In this document: one piece after another, positions 47,601 to 56,983 of the stretch
How the letters are laid out: each line of letters opens with the position of its first letter
Numbering within the stretch: the stretch's first letter is position 1
Assembly: GCA_001897425.1 (NCBI GenBank)
Contig: MKSW01000015.1
Coordinates: forward strand, 1 to 64,000
DNA: 64,000 nucleotides
Direction: 5' to 3'
Origin: Actinobacteria bacterium 69-20
GTDB lineage: Bacteria > Actinomycetota > Actinomycetes > Mycobacteriales > Nakamurellaceae
Notes under the pieces: model-generated
Databases searched by the model: none
Seen by the model: the letters and a program-made list of their open reading frames with translations, nothing else
Told to the model about the DNA's origin: nothing
Translations under genes and position numbers: made by a program

Positions 47601-48590
47601 ATGGTGACCCATACAAATGCCGCCCCAGGCTCGGCTCTAGCGACCGTCACCAGGGCAGGAGTTGATCTGGTGCCGCGAGGGACGTCCTACAAGCCGCGTC
47701 GGCGGGGTGCGTACACGCACGGCCAGGCCGCGGCCGCCTCACTGTTCCTGCTGCCGAATCTCGCCCTGGTTGGCCTATTCCTGCTCGTACCGCTGGTGCT
47801 GGCCTTCGTGATCAGCACCCAGAAGCTGGGCTCGCTCGGTTCGCCACAGTATATCGGTATCGACAATTTCATCACTCTGTTCCGAGACACCATCTTCTGG
47901 GAGACGGTTTGGAACACAGCAGTCTTTACGATCTTTACGGTTCCCGTCGGCATGGTCATTGGTCTTGGTGTTGCTCTGCTACTCAACAGCGTGCTCCCTG
48001 GACGCACGCTGTACCGGTCGATCATATTCCTGCCGCTCGTGATCTCGGGCGTGGCCACCGGTGTCCTCGGATCGTGGATGTTCGATCAATACAACGGCTT
48101 TTTCAATAAATTTCTGCACGCGATCGGCATCACTGGTCCCGCCTGGCAGTCCGACGGCAAGTGGGCGATGATCTCGCTCATCCTGGTCACGCTGTGGCAG
48201 CGCGTCGGTTTCGACATGCTCATTTACCTTGCAGGGCTACAAGGTATCAGTCCGGATCTGCTGGAAGCTGCGAAAATCGACGGCTCGAGCGCTTGGCAGC
48301 GACTCCGGCATGTGACGGTGCCGCTGCTCGGGCCGTCGACCTTCTTCTTACTCATCATGAATATCATCTACTCGTTCCAGGTCTTCGACACGGTCTGGGC
48401 GCTTACCCGGGGTGGCCCGGACTTCTCAACCACGACCGTCGTGACCTACGCCTACCGCGAGGCGTTCGACGACCACGGGCCACAGCAACTCGGCTACGGC
48501 GCCGCCGTAGGCGTGTTCATTTACCTGATCACGCTCGCGATCACCGTCATTCAGTGGCGATTCAGCCGCACCCGCGACGAAGCCGGCTGA
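47601..48590 (+). CDS. Sugar ABC transporter permease, MalF/UgpA-like
   Basis: 329 residues, six membrane helices, EAA loop LLEAAKIDGSSAWQRLRHVT. Ten bases after the binding-protein gene. Confidence 0.94.
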   Translation: MVTHTNAAPGSALATVTRAGVDLVPRGTSYKPRRRGAYTHGQAAAASLFLLPNLALVGLFLLVPLVLAFVISTQKLGSLGSPQYIGIDNFITLFRDTIFWETVWNTAVFTIFTVPVGMVIGLGVALLLNSVLPGRTLYRSIIFLPLVISGVATGVLGSWMFDQYNGFFNKFLHAIGITGPAWQSDGKWAMISLILVTLWQRVGFDMLIYLAGLQGISPDLLEAAKIDGSSAWQRLRHVTVPLLGPSTFFLLIMNIIYSFQVFDTVWALTRGGPDFSTTTVVTYAYREAFDDHGPQQLGYGAAVGVFIYLITLAITVIQWRFSRTRDEAG

Positions 48591-48603
48591 GCAGGAGGGA
48601 ACA

Positions 48604-49479
48604 ATGGCAATTCTCACGCCTGCGTATACGCCAGGGGCGCGCAATGTTCGTCGCCGCGCGCGGGGCCGCTTCTTCGGACTTCGGCTGAGCTTGGCAATAG
48701 TCATCACGCTGGTGATGGTCTTCCCGCTCTACTGGATGATCATGACGGCGGTCTCACCGAGAGCGGATCTGTATCAAAGCGGCCTGCATCTGTGGCCCAG
48801 TCATTGGACCTGGGACAATTTCACCCTCCCGATCAAGCAGTTTCCCGTCTGGCAGTGGTTCCGCAACTCGGCGGTGATCACCATCGCGGTCACCGTTATT
48901 ACAGTGATTGCCAACCTGCTTGCCGGCTATGCCTTCGCCAAGCTGCGGTTCCGTGGGCGGAACGCGCTTTTCCTGTTGCTGCTGTCGACCATGATGATCC
49001 CGGTCCAGGCCATTATGGTCCCGCAGTTCCGTTTGTCCATCGATCTGGGCCTGTTCGGCAATCTCTGGGCCGTGATCCTGCCCGAGAGCGCTACCGTGTT
49101 CGGCATCTTCCTCGCGAGGCAGTTCTTCCTCGCCGTTCCGGACGAACTCATCGAGGCTGCGCGTAGCGACGGAGCCGGCCAACTGCGAATCTTCGTGAGT
49201 ATCGTGCTGCCGCTCTGTAAGCCACTGATCGCCGTCCTGACCCTGCTGACGATGCTGTCCGAATGGAATTCTTTCGCGTGGCCGCTGGTTGTTCTCTTCG
49301 GCAACGATCAGTTGTTCACCTTGCCGATCGGGATGGTGACCGACCTACAGGGGCAGTACACGTCGAACTACGGGGCACTGATGGCGATGAATCTGCTGAT
49401 GATCGCGCCGATGGTGATCCTGTTCGTCGCGTTCCAACGGTTCTTCGTCCAGGGACTGGCTCGAAGTGGTCTGAAATGA
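48604..49479 (+). CDS. Sugar ABC transporter permease, MalG/UgpE-like
   Basis: 291 residues, six helices, EAA loop ELIEAARSDGAGQLRIFVSI. No ATPase gene in the cluster; CUT1 systems often share a common MsiK-type ATPase encoded elsewhere. Overlaps the dehydrogenase gene by 4 bases. Confidence 0.94.
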   Translation: MAILTPAYTPGARNVRRRARGRFFGLRLSLAIVITLVMVFPLYWMIMTAVSPRADLYQSGLHLWPSHWTWDNFTLPIKQFPVWQWFRNSAVITIAVTVITVIANLLAGYAFAKLRFRGRNALFLLLLSTMMIPVQAIMVPQFRLSIDLGLFGNLWAVILPESATVFGIFLARQFFLAVPDELIEAARSDGAGQLRIFVSIVLPLCKPLIAVLTLLTMLSEWNSFAWPLVVLFGNDQLFTLPIGMVTDLQGQYTSNYGALMAMNLLMIAPMVILFVAFQRFFVQGLARSGLK

Positions 49480-50498
49480 GCGTCAACTACTTGTCGACGC
49501 TGACGTTCGACGAGGAGTGGCTTGCTGCCTTGCGGCGTCGCTCACCAGGGGTGCAGGTCACCCAGCTTCCCGCGGAGCGGGCAGGTGATATCCCGGACCG
49601 CGTCTGGGCAGACGTGGACGTCCTGCACACCTCCACCGTGTTCCCGGATCTCACCGCCGCACCACGCCTTCGCTGGGTGCAACTCGACACGTCTGGCGTG
49701 GATCATCTTCGTGGGACGCCGCTGTGGCACTCCGACCTGGCGATTACGACGATCGGCGGGGTCTCGCCGGTGCCGCTGGCCGAATACGTGATGTTTGCCG
49801 TCTTGGGGTCAGCTCATCACTTGCCGGCGCTGCTGGACGTACAGAACCGACATGACTGGCCGACGCCCGCACGGCGGTGGCAAACCATGCTGCCCCGGCC
49901 GGTGGCTGGTGCGACGATCGGCATTGTCGGCTACGGCCGTATCGGAAGGGAAATCGGCCGATTGGCCCGGGCGCACGGAATGCAGGTGCTTGCGGTGAAC
50001 CGCACCGGGCGCCTGCACTCTGTCGCCCGAGGCACGGACCAGGCCAATTTCGCCAGCGGTGCCGACAGCGGAGCTGACGTCGAGTTGTTCGCATCGAATC
50101 GCCTGAAGGAGGTGCTGGAGCGTTGTGACTTCGTCGTCATCGTTGTCCCGCTCACGGAGCAGACGGGCGGCCTCCTGGATCGTGAGATGATCGCCGCAAT
50201 CAAGCCGGGAGCGACGTTGATCAACGTGTCCAGAGGCGGCATCGTGAACGAGTCCGCGTTACTTGAGGCGCTACATAGCGGGGCGGTCTCAACCGTCGTA
50301 CTGGACGTATTCGAGGAGGAGCCCTTGCCGCCCAACTCGCCGTGGTGGAGTGAGCCAAACGCGTTCGTCACACCGCATGTCGCGGGCCTGGCGCCACGAT
50401 ACGCGGAACAGGTGCTGGACATCGCAGCGGAGAACCTCAACCGGTTCGTGGCCGGGAAGCCGCTCCTCAATCTCGTCGACCGGACGCGAGGATACTGA
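49476..50498 (+). CDS. D-isomer-specific 2-hydroxyacid dehydrogenase
   Basis: 340 residues. NAD motif GIVGYGRIGREIGRLA, catalytic Arg in NVSRGGIVNE, Glu in DVFEEEPLP and His in FVTPHVAGL. Reduces 2-oxo acids or oxidises 2-hydroxy acids (glyoxylate/hydroxypyruvate reductase group). ATG at 49476 overlaps the permease stop; an open frame farther upstream lies inside that gene. Confidence 0.92.
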   Translation: MSVNYLSTLTFDEEWLAALRRRSPGVQVTQLPAERAGDIPDRVWADVDVLHTSTVFPDLTAAPRLRWVQLDTSGVDHLRGTPLWHSDLAITTIGGVSPVPLAEYVMFAVLGSAHHLPALLDVQNRHDWPTPARRWQTMLPRPVAGATIGIVGYGRIGREIGRLARAHGMQVLAVNRTGRLHSVARGTDQANFASGADSGADVELFASNRLKEVLERCDFVVIVVPLTEQTGGLLDREMIAAIKPGATLINVSRGGIVNESALLEALHSGAVSTVVLDVFEEEPLPPNSPWWSEPNAFVTPHVAGLAPRYAEQVLDIAAENLNRFVAGKPLLNLVDRTRGY

Positions 50499-50499
50499 C

Positions 50500-51288
50500 A
50501 TGCTCAGCCTCGACCGCCAGCGACGACTCCTGCAACTCGTACGAACCAATGGGTACGGCAACGTCGTCGAACTTGCTGACATTCTTGGCGTCAGCCCGTC
50601 GACGGTGCGCCGAGACCTGCGGCACATGGATCAGCGTGGACTGCTCGCCAGAGTCCACGGAGGAGCCAGCGTTCTGGACGCTGTCACCGAACCGCTACTC
50701 GTCTCCCGGGCAGCGGAGCGCAGTGAACAGAAACGCCGCATCGGCCAGGCGGCTGCGAGCCGCGTTCCATCCGGCAGCACGATCTTGATCACCGGCGGCA
50801 CCACCACTGAAGCGATGCTGCCCTTCTTGGCAGGGAGCGAACGGCTCACTGTCCTCACCAACGGTCTCAACATCGCCTACCACTTGGCACGTTATCCCGA
50901 AATTTCAGTCGTCGTTCTCGGCGGCGTGCTCAGGCACGACGAAATGTCACTGCTCGGGCCGATCGCGGAGCAAGTACTTGCCGAGTTTCGAGTCGACGTT
51001 GCATTCTCGAGCGCCTTCGGTATCTGCGCCGATGACGGCATGTCCGGAGCCAACGTCGCTGAGGCAGGGACGGACCGGCGGATGCTCGCGGCAGCAGACT
51101 CGCTGATCCTGCTCGCGGACGGATCCAAGTTCGACCGCAAGGGGCCGGTGCGCTTGGCCAGCGTCGAGCAAATTGATTGCGTGATCACGGACCATACGGC
51201 CCCATCCGAGTCTCTCAAGGAACTAAGTCGACGCGGCGTCGAGGTCGTCGTCTGCGACGACGATCGGAAAGGAAGCAAACGTCAATGA
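50500..51288 (+). CDS. DeoR-family transcriptional regulator
   Basis: 262 residues. N-terminal DeoR HTH (VVELADILGVSPSTVRRDLR) and a C-terminal sugar-phosphate sensor domain (ILITGGTTTEAM, VLTNGLNIAYHL). DeoR repressors sense phosphorylated sugars and usually control the adjacent operons; here both the plus operon and the divergent kinase/SIS genes are candidates. ATG at 50500, one base after the dehydrogenase stop. Confidence 0.93.
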   Translation: MLSLDRQRRLLQLVRTNGYGNVVELADILGVSPSTVRRDLRHMDQRGLLARVHGGASVLDAVTEPLLVSRAAERSEQKRRIGQAAASRVPSGSTILITGGTTTEAMLPFLAGSERLTVLTNGLNIAYHLARYPEISVVVLGGVLRHDEMSLLGPIAEQVLAEFRVDVAFSSAFGICADDGMSGANVAEAGTDRRMLAAADSLILLADGSKFDRKGPVRLASVEQIDCVITDHTAPSESLKELSRRGVEVVVCDDDRKGSKRQ

Positions 51289-51560
51289 GCCCAGAGCTGG
51301 AATTGCTCCGTGAATGCCAGAATCGCGCGCTCGAGCGCGAGGGCATTCCCATGGTGCTGAGCCTGGTCGACGAGGTACACGAGCAGCCGTCGCCCGTCCA
51401 GGACTGGGCTCGCGCCGATGGGCAACAAATCGCCGCTAAGCTCGACAACTTCCGTGCCGCGCTACTTCCGCAAAGCCGCAACGACGATATGGGCTGCGTC
51501 ATAACCGTGCTGCAAGTAGGCTCGTACGCCGACTTCGGGCGCGAAGGGGGTCAGCTGTGA
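51285..51560 (+). CDS. Conserved-looking 91-residue protein of unknown function
   Basis: Start ATG at 51285 overlaps the DeoR stop (ATGA) and its end overlaps the next gene (GTGA). Contents: helical LELLRECQNRALEREGIPMV then an acidic middle and GCVITVLQVGSYADFG. No known family. Translational coupling on both sides implies a real product, perhaps a partner or subunit of the deacetylase-like protein that follows. Confidence 0.6.
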   Translation: MSPELELLRECQNRALEREGIPMVLSLVDEVHEQPSPVQDWARADGQQIAAKLDNFRAALLPQSRNDDMGCVITVLQVGSYADFGREGGQL

Positions 51561-52240
51561 CGCTCACCTATACCGCGCACCGCGACGCTATCGCCAGCGG
51601 ACGGTTCATTCGAGTCGTCAACTACCACAACACGCCAGCTTCGAGCCGCAAAGCTCTGCGAGAAGAACTTGAAAGGTACTCGAAGCGGTTTGCCTCGATC
51701 ACCCTCGCTGAGCTCGACGAGTTTTTCGCCACCGGCCGCTGGCGTCAGGAACGCCCTGGTTTCATACCGGTCTTCTACGAGGGTTACCGCAATAGCGCAC
51801 AGGTGGCCGGACCGGTGTGCGACGAACTGGGCTTGACAGGCTGGTTCCCGATATGCACTGGTTTTGTCGACTGCCCGACAGCAGAGCAAGAAGCTTATGC
51901 GCGGTCGCACCACATCGGGCTGGTTGCCGAGGATCTCGAAACCCCTGGCGCCCGCCTGGCGATGACCTGGGACGAGATAGCTGCGCTGTCACAGCGGCAT
52001 GTGGTAACCCCGCACACCGCGTCGCATTACGGAATCGCAGACGTGAACACGGCAGAAGAATTCGACCGGGAGATCTTCGAGCCCAAGCGAAAGATGGACG
52101 CAGTAACGGGGCAGTCTGCGCCGGCATTCGTGTGGCTGCACGGTACCCAGCACGGGATGAGCGAACGGCACGATCGAGCGCTGCAGCAAGCTGGGTACCG
52201 TTACCAAATTAGCAACACCATGATCCACCGAATCGCTTAA
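51557..52240 (+). CDS. Polysaccharide deacetylase (NodB)-like protein with altered active site
   Basis: 227 residues, GTG start. Layout of a short NodB fold, N-terminal RVVNYHNTPASSR, then the segment where NodB enzymes have TFDDG reads VFYEGYRN (Y74 and E75 replace the two Asp), while HTASH (H153, H157) retains metal-binding His. If catalytic it must use different acids, or it may be a non-hydrolytic relative. Sits after the DeoR gene in the sugar locus. Confidence 0.7.
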   Translation: MTLTYTAHRDAIASGRFIRVVNYHNTPASSRKALREELERYSKRFASITLAELDEFFATGRWRQERPGFIPVFYEGYRNSAQVAGPVCDELGLTGWFPICTGFVDCPTAEQEAYARSHHIGLVAEDLETPGARLAMTWDEIAALSQRHVVTPHTASHYGIADVNTAEEFDREIFEPKRKMDAVTGQSAPAFVWLHGTQHGMSERHDRALQQAGYRYQISNTMIHRIA

Positions 52241-52255
52241 GACGCCATCGTGGCG

Positions 52256-53188
52256 TCAGCGTCGATGTAGAGAGGTGCCCGGCTGCGCCCATGCGCGCGC
52301 ATAAATCCGTCGGGGCGCGCGCACCGCATCGTGGTCACAGCTGAGCCAACCGTGATAAAGCGCCGCGCCGCGCCGCACAACCACGTCTATCCGTCCGCCG
52401 TCGTCAAGATTGGTGCGCGCGGCGGCGACGGCGTCGACACGCAGGTCCGGCCAGGGCTGGCGCTGCCCGCACCAGCCGGACGAGCCCCGCTGGCTGAACA
52501 CGACGCAGCCGCGCGCATCGATGCCGACGAGGTGCCCCTCCGCCCCGGATACGCCGTTGACTGTCGACCAGAAGCCGGGCACGGCACCCGCTGGCGTGCT
52601 GACGTGATCGGCGACCAGCATGCCCAAGGAGCCATCCGCCACATCGAGCACCACGGCCTCGGTTGCGTTTCCCGCGGGCTCGATGAGCCAATCCAGATGC
52701 GGGTAGGACGTGGTTTGAGCCGTTAATCGCAACGCCTCTCCCGCGGGCGAGACTGCCGCGAGACGAAAGGAACTGCCGTCGGCATTGACCGTAAGCGCGG
52801 AGATCGCACGAGCATGTGGGATCAAGATGCCCGCATCGATGAACCCAGCGGCGGGAGTCCAGTAGTACCGCTCGGCCCCGGCATCGCTCAACACCATGAC
52901 CTCGAGGAAGTCAGGACCGTGAGAAACCTGGGTAATGGCAACCGCCCGCACCGGCCGCACGCCCGCGAAGTGCAAGCCGCCGCTCCAGGATCCCGGCGGC
53001 GGACCCGACCGCCGGTCGATGGCGTCGGCGTTGAACCAGAACACCCATATGCCGCCGTCCTCAGCTGGCGCTACAAGTTCAAGGTTCCCTCGATCCCCGT
53101 AGACACCCTGGGTGAGGCCGGGACGGCCGCATACCGAAGGCAGTGACTGGCTCAGGAGCTGGACGTCCATCTGACCATAATCACGCAC
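52256..53188 (-). CDS. Beta-propeller/lectin-like protein of unknown function, opposite strand
   Basis: 310 residues on the minus strand inside a plus-strand operon. Repeated segments of about 45-50 residues with aromatic/Asp-Gly patterns (for example LELVAPAEDGGIWVFW, SGGLHFAGVRPVRAVAI, DGGRIDVVVRRGAALYHGWL) suggest a beta-propeller similar to PLL-type lectins. No signal peptide seen. ATG M1 at 53188; ATG at 53170 is the alternative. Role unassigned; carbohydrate binding guessed. Confidence 0.55.
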   Translation of the reverse strand: MRDYGQMDVQLLSQSLPSVCGRPGLTQGVYGDRGNLELVAPAEDGGIWVFWFNADAIDRRSGPPPGSWSGGLHFAGVRPVRAVAITQVSHGPDFLEVMVLSDAGAERYYWTPAAGFIDAGILIPHARAISALTVNADGSSFRLAAVSPAGEALRLTAQTTSYPHLDWLIEPAGNATEAVVLDVADGSLGMLVADHVSTPAGAVPGFWSTVNGVSGAEGHLVGIDARGCVVFSQRGSSGWCGQRQPWPDLRVDAVAAARTNLDDGGRIDVVVRRGAALYHGWLSCDHDAVRAPRRIYARAWAQPGTSLHRR

Positions 53189-53197
53189 AACTAGCCA

Positions 53198-53227
53198 TTG
53201 TCAAGCAGCAACGTGCTCGATTATGCT
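53198..53227 (+). promoter_or_regulatory. Candidate promoter before the GH4 gene
   Basis: TTGTCA (53198-53203), 18-base spacer, TATGCT (53222-53227). Would drive GH4, dehydratase and Rossmann genes separately from the first part of the locus, which is interrupted by the opposite-strand propeller gene. A tandem 10-base repeat gaggaaccaa occurs at 53260-53279 in the leader. Confidence 0.4.
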
Positions 53228-53311
53228 CGTATCGATGCAAAGGTTCTTGCCACCGACCCGAGGAACCAAGAGGAACCAAATCCGGCGCGCCTCGTTTGAA
53301 GGGAACCGCAG

Positions 53312-54679
53312 ATGGCCGACCGTCATGTCCTTGTACTCATAGGCGCGGGAAGCGCCGTATTCACCCGAGGCCTTCTAGCCGACCTCATCTCGGCCCACGA
53401 TCTGGGCGACTGGCAGATCCGCCTGGTCGATGTCGCACCGGATCCGCTCGCCAAAGCGGTCGCCTTGGCAGAGAAGATGATCACGGCCCGAAAGGCAACC
53501 GCGCACATCAGCGTCGTTGGCTCGACTGATCGGCGCACGGTGCTCCCCGGAGCTGACTTCGTGGTCACCTGCGTCGGCGTCGGCGGCCGTCCAGGTTGGC
53601 AGACAGACCACGAGATCTGCATGCGGCACGGTGTCTATCAGCCGGTCGGCGACTCGGTGATGCCCGGCGGTATCTCACGGCTGCTGCGCACCACGCCGAT
53701 CCTGGTCGAGATCGCCCAAGACGTTCTCGACCTCGCACCGAATGCGCACTTCTTCAATTACTCAAACCCGATGACAGCCAACGTCATGGCGATGGCACGC
53801 TGGGCAAATGCCGAGCATGTGGTCGGCCTGTGCCACGGCATGCATCACGTGCAGCACCACCTTGCGGCTTTCATCGGCAAGCCCTACGAGGAGACATCGA
53901 CACTCTACGCGGGCATCAACCATCTGACCTTCATTTACGACTTCCGCTGGCGGGGCCAAGACGCGTGGCCGCTGGTCCGTGAGAAGGTCGAACGCGAGTT
54001 GGCGCAGCCGGCCGATCCTGACGATCTTGGTGACATCTTCGCGGACGGCACCAAAGCGTGGAACAACCCATTCTCGTGGGAACTCTTCCAACGCTACGGC
54101 GCGTTCCCCGCCGCGGAAGATAGGCACGTCACGGAATTCTTCCCGGAGCGCTGGCCCGGTGGCGCGTATTACGGGAAGACGCTCGGTGTCGACGCGTTCT
54201 CAGTTCCGGAGATCCTCGAGTGGGGTGAAAACCGCTACCAGGCCATGGTGGCACAGGCCGACGGCACCATGCCGCTCGACGAATCGATCTTCGACCGGTC
54301 CAGCGGTGAACAGGAGCAGCTCATCGCCATCATCCGTTCGGTCATCAATGACACGCGGCAAATGTTTTCATGCAACGTCCTGAACCGCGGTGCGGTCCCG
54401 GCGCTGCCCGCCGACGCGGCGCTGGAGATCCCTGGCGTCGCGACCGCACGCGGTATTCGCCCCATCGCCGTTCCTGACCTGTCGAGGCCACTCACGGCAA
54501 TCCTCATGCGCCGGCTCAGCTCGGTCTACCTCGCGACAGAGGCTGCAATGACTGGAAATCGTGATCTGGTGGTCGAGGCGATCATCGCGGACGGCGCCGT
54601 CACCGATCCTGACGCGGCGGCGCGCCTGACCGAAGAATTGATCGCCGCGCACCAAATGAATCTGCCGAGGTTCCGGTGA
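53312..54679 (+). CDS. Glycoside hydrolase family 4 (alpha-galactosidase/glucuronidase-like)
   Basis: 455 residues, the usual GH4 length. NAD-binding start LVLIGAGSAVFTRG, substrate motif NYSNPM (149-154), metal Cys/His in VGLCHG (C174), and AGINHLTF (N203/H204). GH4 enzymes use NAD+ and Mn2+ to cleave glycosides by oxidation/elimination. With a sugar-acid dehydratase next, an alpha-uronidase activity is likely; alpha-galactosidase is possible. Confidence 0.93.
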   Translation: MADRHVLVLIGAGSAVFTRGLLADLISAHDLGDWQIRLVDVAPDPLAKAVALAEKMITARKATAHISVVGSTDRRTVLPGADFVVTCVGVGGRPGWQTDHEICMRHGVYQPVGDSVMPGGISRLLRTTPILVEIAQDVLDLAPNAHFFNYSNPMTANVMAMARWANAEHVVGLCHGMHHVQHHLAAFIGKPYEETSTLYAGINHLTFIYDFRWRGQDAWPLVREKVERELAQPADPDDLGDIFADGTKAWNNPFSWELFQRYGAFPAAEDRHVTEFFPERWPGGAYYGKTLGVDAFSVPEILEWGENRYQAMVAQADGTMPLDESIFDRSSGEQEQLIAIIRSVINDTRQMFSCNVLNRGAVPALPADAALEIPGVATARGIRPIAVPDLSRPLTAILMRRLSSVYLATEAAMTGNRDLVVEAIIADGAVTDPDAAARLTEELIAAHQMNLPRFR

Positions 54680-56400
54680 GTGCGCGGGCACTGCGTTCGG
54701 CGGGCTGGTTCGCCGCCGAGGGCAAGACCGGAATCATGCATCGCTCATGGCTGCGCTCGGAAGGTCTACCGGACGACTCATTCGAAGGCCGACCGGTCAT
54801 CGGCATCGCCAACAGCTGGTCGGAATTGACGCCCTGTAATGCGCACCTGCGAGAGCTGGCTGATTACGTCAAACGAGGCGTCTGGCAAGCCGGCGGAGTA
54901 CCTTTCGAGTTTCCCACGACGTCAGCGGGCGAGCCACTCGTCCGCCCCAGCGCGATGATCTTGCGCAATCTCATATCGATGGACCTCGAGGAGACGCTCC
55001 GCGGCAACCCACTCGACGGCGTCGTGCTGCTCAGCGGGTGTGATAAGACGACTCCCGCGTACCTGATGGGTGCCGCAAGCGTCGATCTGCCAACGATTCT
55101 GCTCACCGGCGGGCCGATGCTCAATGGAAAGTACCGGGGCACTGATATCGGCTCAGGCACGTCGGTCTGGCGCTTGACCGAGTCCTTCCGGGCCGGTGAG
55201 ATCAGCGGCGCCGAGCTGGCCGAGGCAGAGGGATGCATGGCACGTAGCAACGGCCACTGTATGACGATGGGTACGGCATCTACAATGGCCTGCCTGACGG
55301 AAATCATGGGCGTGCAGTTGCCGGGCGGCGCAGCGCTACCCGCAAACGACTCGAGACGGAGGCGTCTGGCCCACTTGACTGGGCGCCGCATCGTAGAGAT
55401 GGTGCGCGAGGATTTGGCCCTGTCACGTATTCTCACGCGTACGGCATTCGAGAATGCCGTACGCGCGAATGCGGCGCTCGGCGGATCCACCAATGCCGTC
55501 GTACACCTGCTCGCCCTCGCCGGCCGACTCGGTGTTCATTTCAGCCTCGACGATTTTGACAAGCTTGCGATCAACGTCCCTGCCCTGGTCGACCTCATGC
55601 CGGCCGGCCGCTTTCTCATGGAGGAATTCGCATACGCCGGTGGGGTCGGCGCTCTGGTAAACCGTCTCACCGAACATCTCGACAGCACAGCATTGACAGT
55701 CACTGGGCGATCTTTAGCCGAGAACTGTGCCGGCGAACAGTGCTGGAATGACGAAGTGATCCGCAGTCTGGACAACCCGGTCAAACCCGCCGGTTCGCAC
55801 ATTGCGGTGCTGCGTGGCAACCTTGCGCCAGCCGGGGCCGTCATCAAGCAGTCGGCCGCCACGCCGGATCTATTGCGGCATCGCGGTCGCGCACGAGTGT
55901 GGGATCGCGTCGAGGACTACCTTGCCGAGGCAGAGCGAGACGACTGCGATATCACGGCCGACGACGTACTCGTGATCCGATACGCCGGGCCCCGTGGTTA
56001 CCCGGGCATGCCCGAGATCGCAAACGTCGCGTTACCCAAACGATTGCTTCGGCAAGGGGTACGCGACATGATCCGGATCTCGGACGCGCGAATGAGTGGT
56101 ACGTCCTATGGGACCGTCATCTTGCATGTGGCACCGGAGGCCGCGGTAGGTGGTCCGCTCGCGCTCGTCCACGACGGCGACGTCATCGAACTCAATGTTC
56201 CGGAACGGCGCCTAGATCTCCTGGTCGACGAAGCGGAACTCGAGCGACGGCGCAGCCAATGGCGACCACCGATCTTGGCAGATGCGCGGCGCGGCTATCT
56301 GCGCCTGTACGTGGACCACGTGCAAGGAGCGGAGCTAGGGGCCGACTTCGACTTCCTCCAAGGCAATAGCGGTGCACCACTCCCCCGTCAAGCGTTCTGA
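54676..56400 (+). CDS. IlvD/Edd-family dehydratase, sugar-acid type
   Basis: 574 residues; [2Fe-2S] Cys residues C54 (LTPCNAH), C122 (SGCDKT) and C195 (NGHCMTMGT). The NGHCMTMGTAST form marks pentonate/aldonate dehydratases rather than branched-chain IlvD. It converts an aldonate to a 2-keto-3-deoxy acid. GTG start overlaps the GH4 stop. Confidence 0.9.
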   Translation: MSARALRSAGWFAAEGKTGIMHRSWLRSEGLPDDSFEGRPVIGIANSWSELTPCNAHLRELADYVKRGVWQAGGVPFEFPTTSAGEPLVRPSAMILRNLISMDLEETLRGNPLDGVVLLSGCDKTTPAYLMGAASVDLPTILLTGGPMLNGKYRGTDIGSGTSVWRLTESFRAGEISGAELAEAEGCMARSNGHCMTMGTASTMACLTEIMGVQLPGGAALPANDSRRRRLAHLTGRRIVEMVREDLALSRILTRTAFENAVRANAALGGSTNAVVHLLALAGRLGVHFSLDDFDKLAINVPALVDLMPAGRFLMEEFAYAGGVGALVNRLTEHLDSTALTVTGRSLAENCAGEQCWNDEVIRSLDNPVKPAGSHIAVLRGNLAPAGAVIKQSAATPDLLRHRGRARVWDRVEDYLAEAERDDCDITADDVLVIRYAGPRGYPGMPEIANVALPKRLLRQGVRDMIRISDARMSGTSYGTVILHVAPEAAVGGPLALVHDGDVIELNVPERRLDLLVDEAELERRRSQWRPPILADARRGYLRLYVDHVQGAELGADFDFLQGNSGAPLPRQAF

Positions 56401-56950
56401 GCCCGCACGGCACATCCTTGTCGTCGGCGCGACGGGTGCGCTGCGGCCGGCCGCGATCGACCTCGCGACAGCCGGTGACACCGTTGTCGCCTTGGCACGT
56501 GACACGGCTCGGTTGGGCCAACTTGTGGCCGCCAGCGATGGTCACGTCATTCCCGTACCCGTCGACTATCGCGACAGCGAACTCCTGGGCCGGGCATTGC
56601 GTGCATCAGAGCCGCTTGACCAGGCATTGATCTACGCCCCCACCGCCGCACCGGGCGTCATAACACTTATAGGGGCACACGTGCGCGGCACTGTGGTCCA
56701 CGTGTGCACCAGCGAAGCAGGACGCCCCGGAATCGACCCGCCTGTCGACGACGGGCGCGACCTACAGTTGCTTCTGGGATGGGCACGCACCGGGTCGGGC
56801 ACCAGCCGTTGGCACACTGCAGAGGAAATCTCGACCGCCGCACTGCAGGTACTCCGAACTCGGCGGGGACAAACGCTCGGACACATCCGACCGTGGAGCG
56901 CGCGGCCAGAACCCGAGACGGGTGATCCAGAACCCGAGACGAGTCATTGA
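56372..56950 (+). CDS. Short Rossmann-fold protein, SDR-like, no catalytic tetrad seen
   Basis: 192 residues, GTG start overlapping the dehydratase end by 29 bases. N-terminal ILVVGATGALRPAA is a nucleotide-binding loop. There is no SYK triad and the protein is shorter than a full SDR. The last 14 residues come from two 21-base tandem repeats (56906-56947) encoding PEPETGD/PEPETSH. Real but unassigned. Confidence 0.65.
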   Translation: MHHSPVKRSEPARHILVVGATGALRPAAIDLATAGDTVVALARDTARLGQLVAASDGHVIPVPVDYRDSELLGRALRASEPLDQALIYAPTAAPGVITLIGAHVRGTVVHVCTSEAGRPGIDPPVDDGRDLQLLLGWARTGSGTSRWHTAEEISTAALQVLRTRRGQTLGHIRPWSARPEPETGDPEPETSH

Positions 56951-56983
56951 AAGCAGATCGGCGGCCGTGTGCGTCGGACTTGC

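Noticed and set aside
56372-56950. Full short-chain dehydrogenase
   Set aside because: A nucleotide-binding loop is present but no Ser-Tyr-Lys triad and the length is too short, so it is listed only as Rossmann-like.
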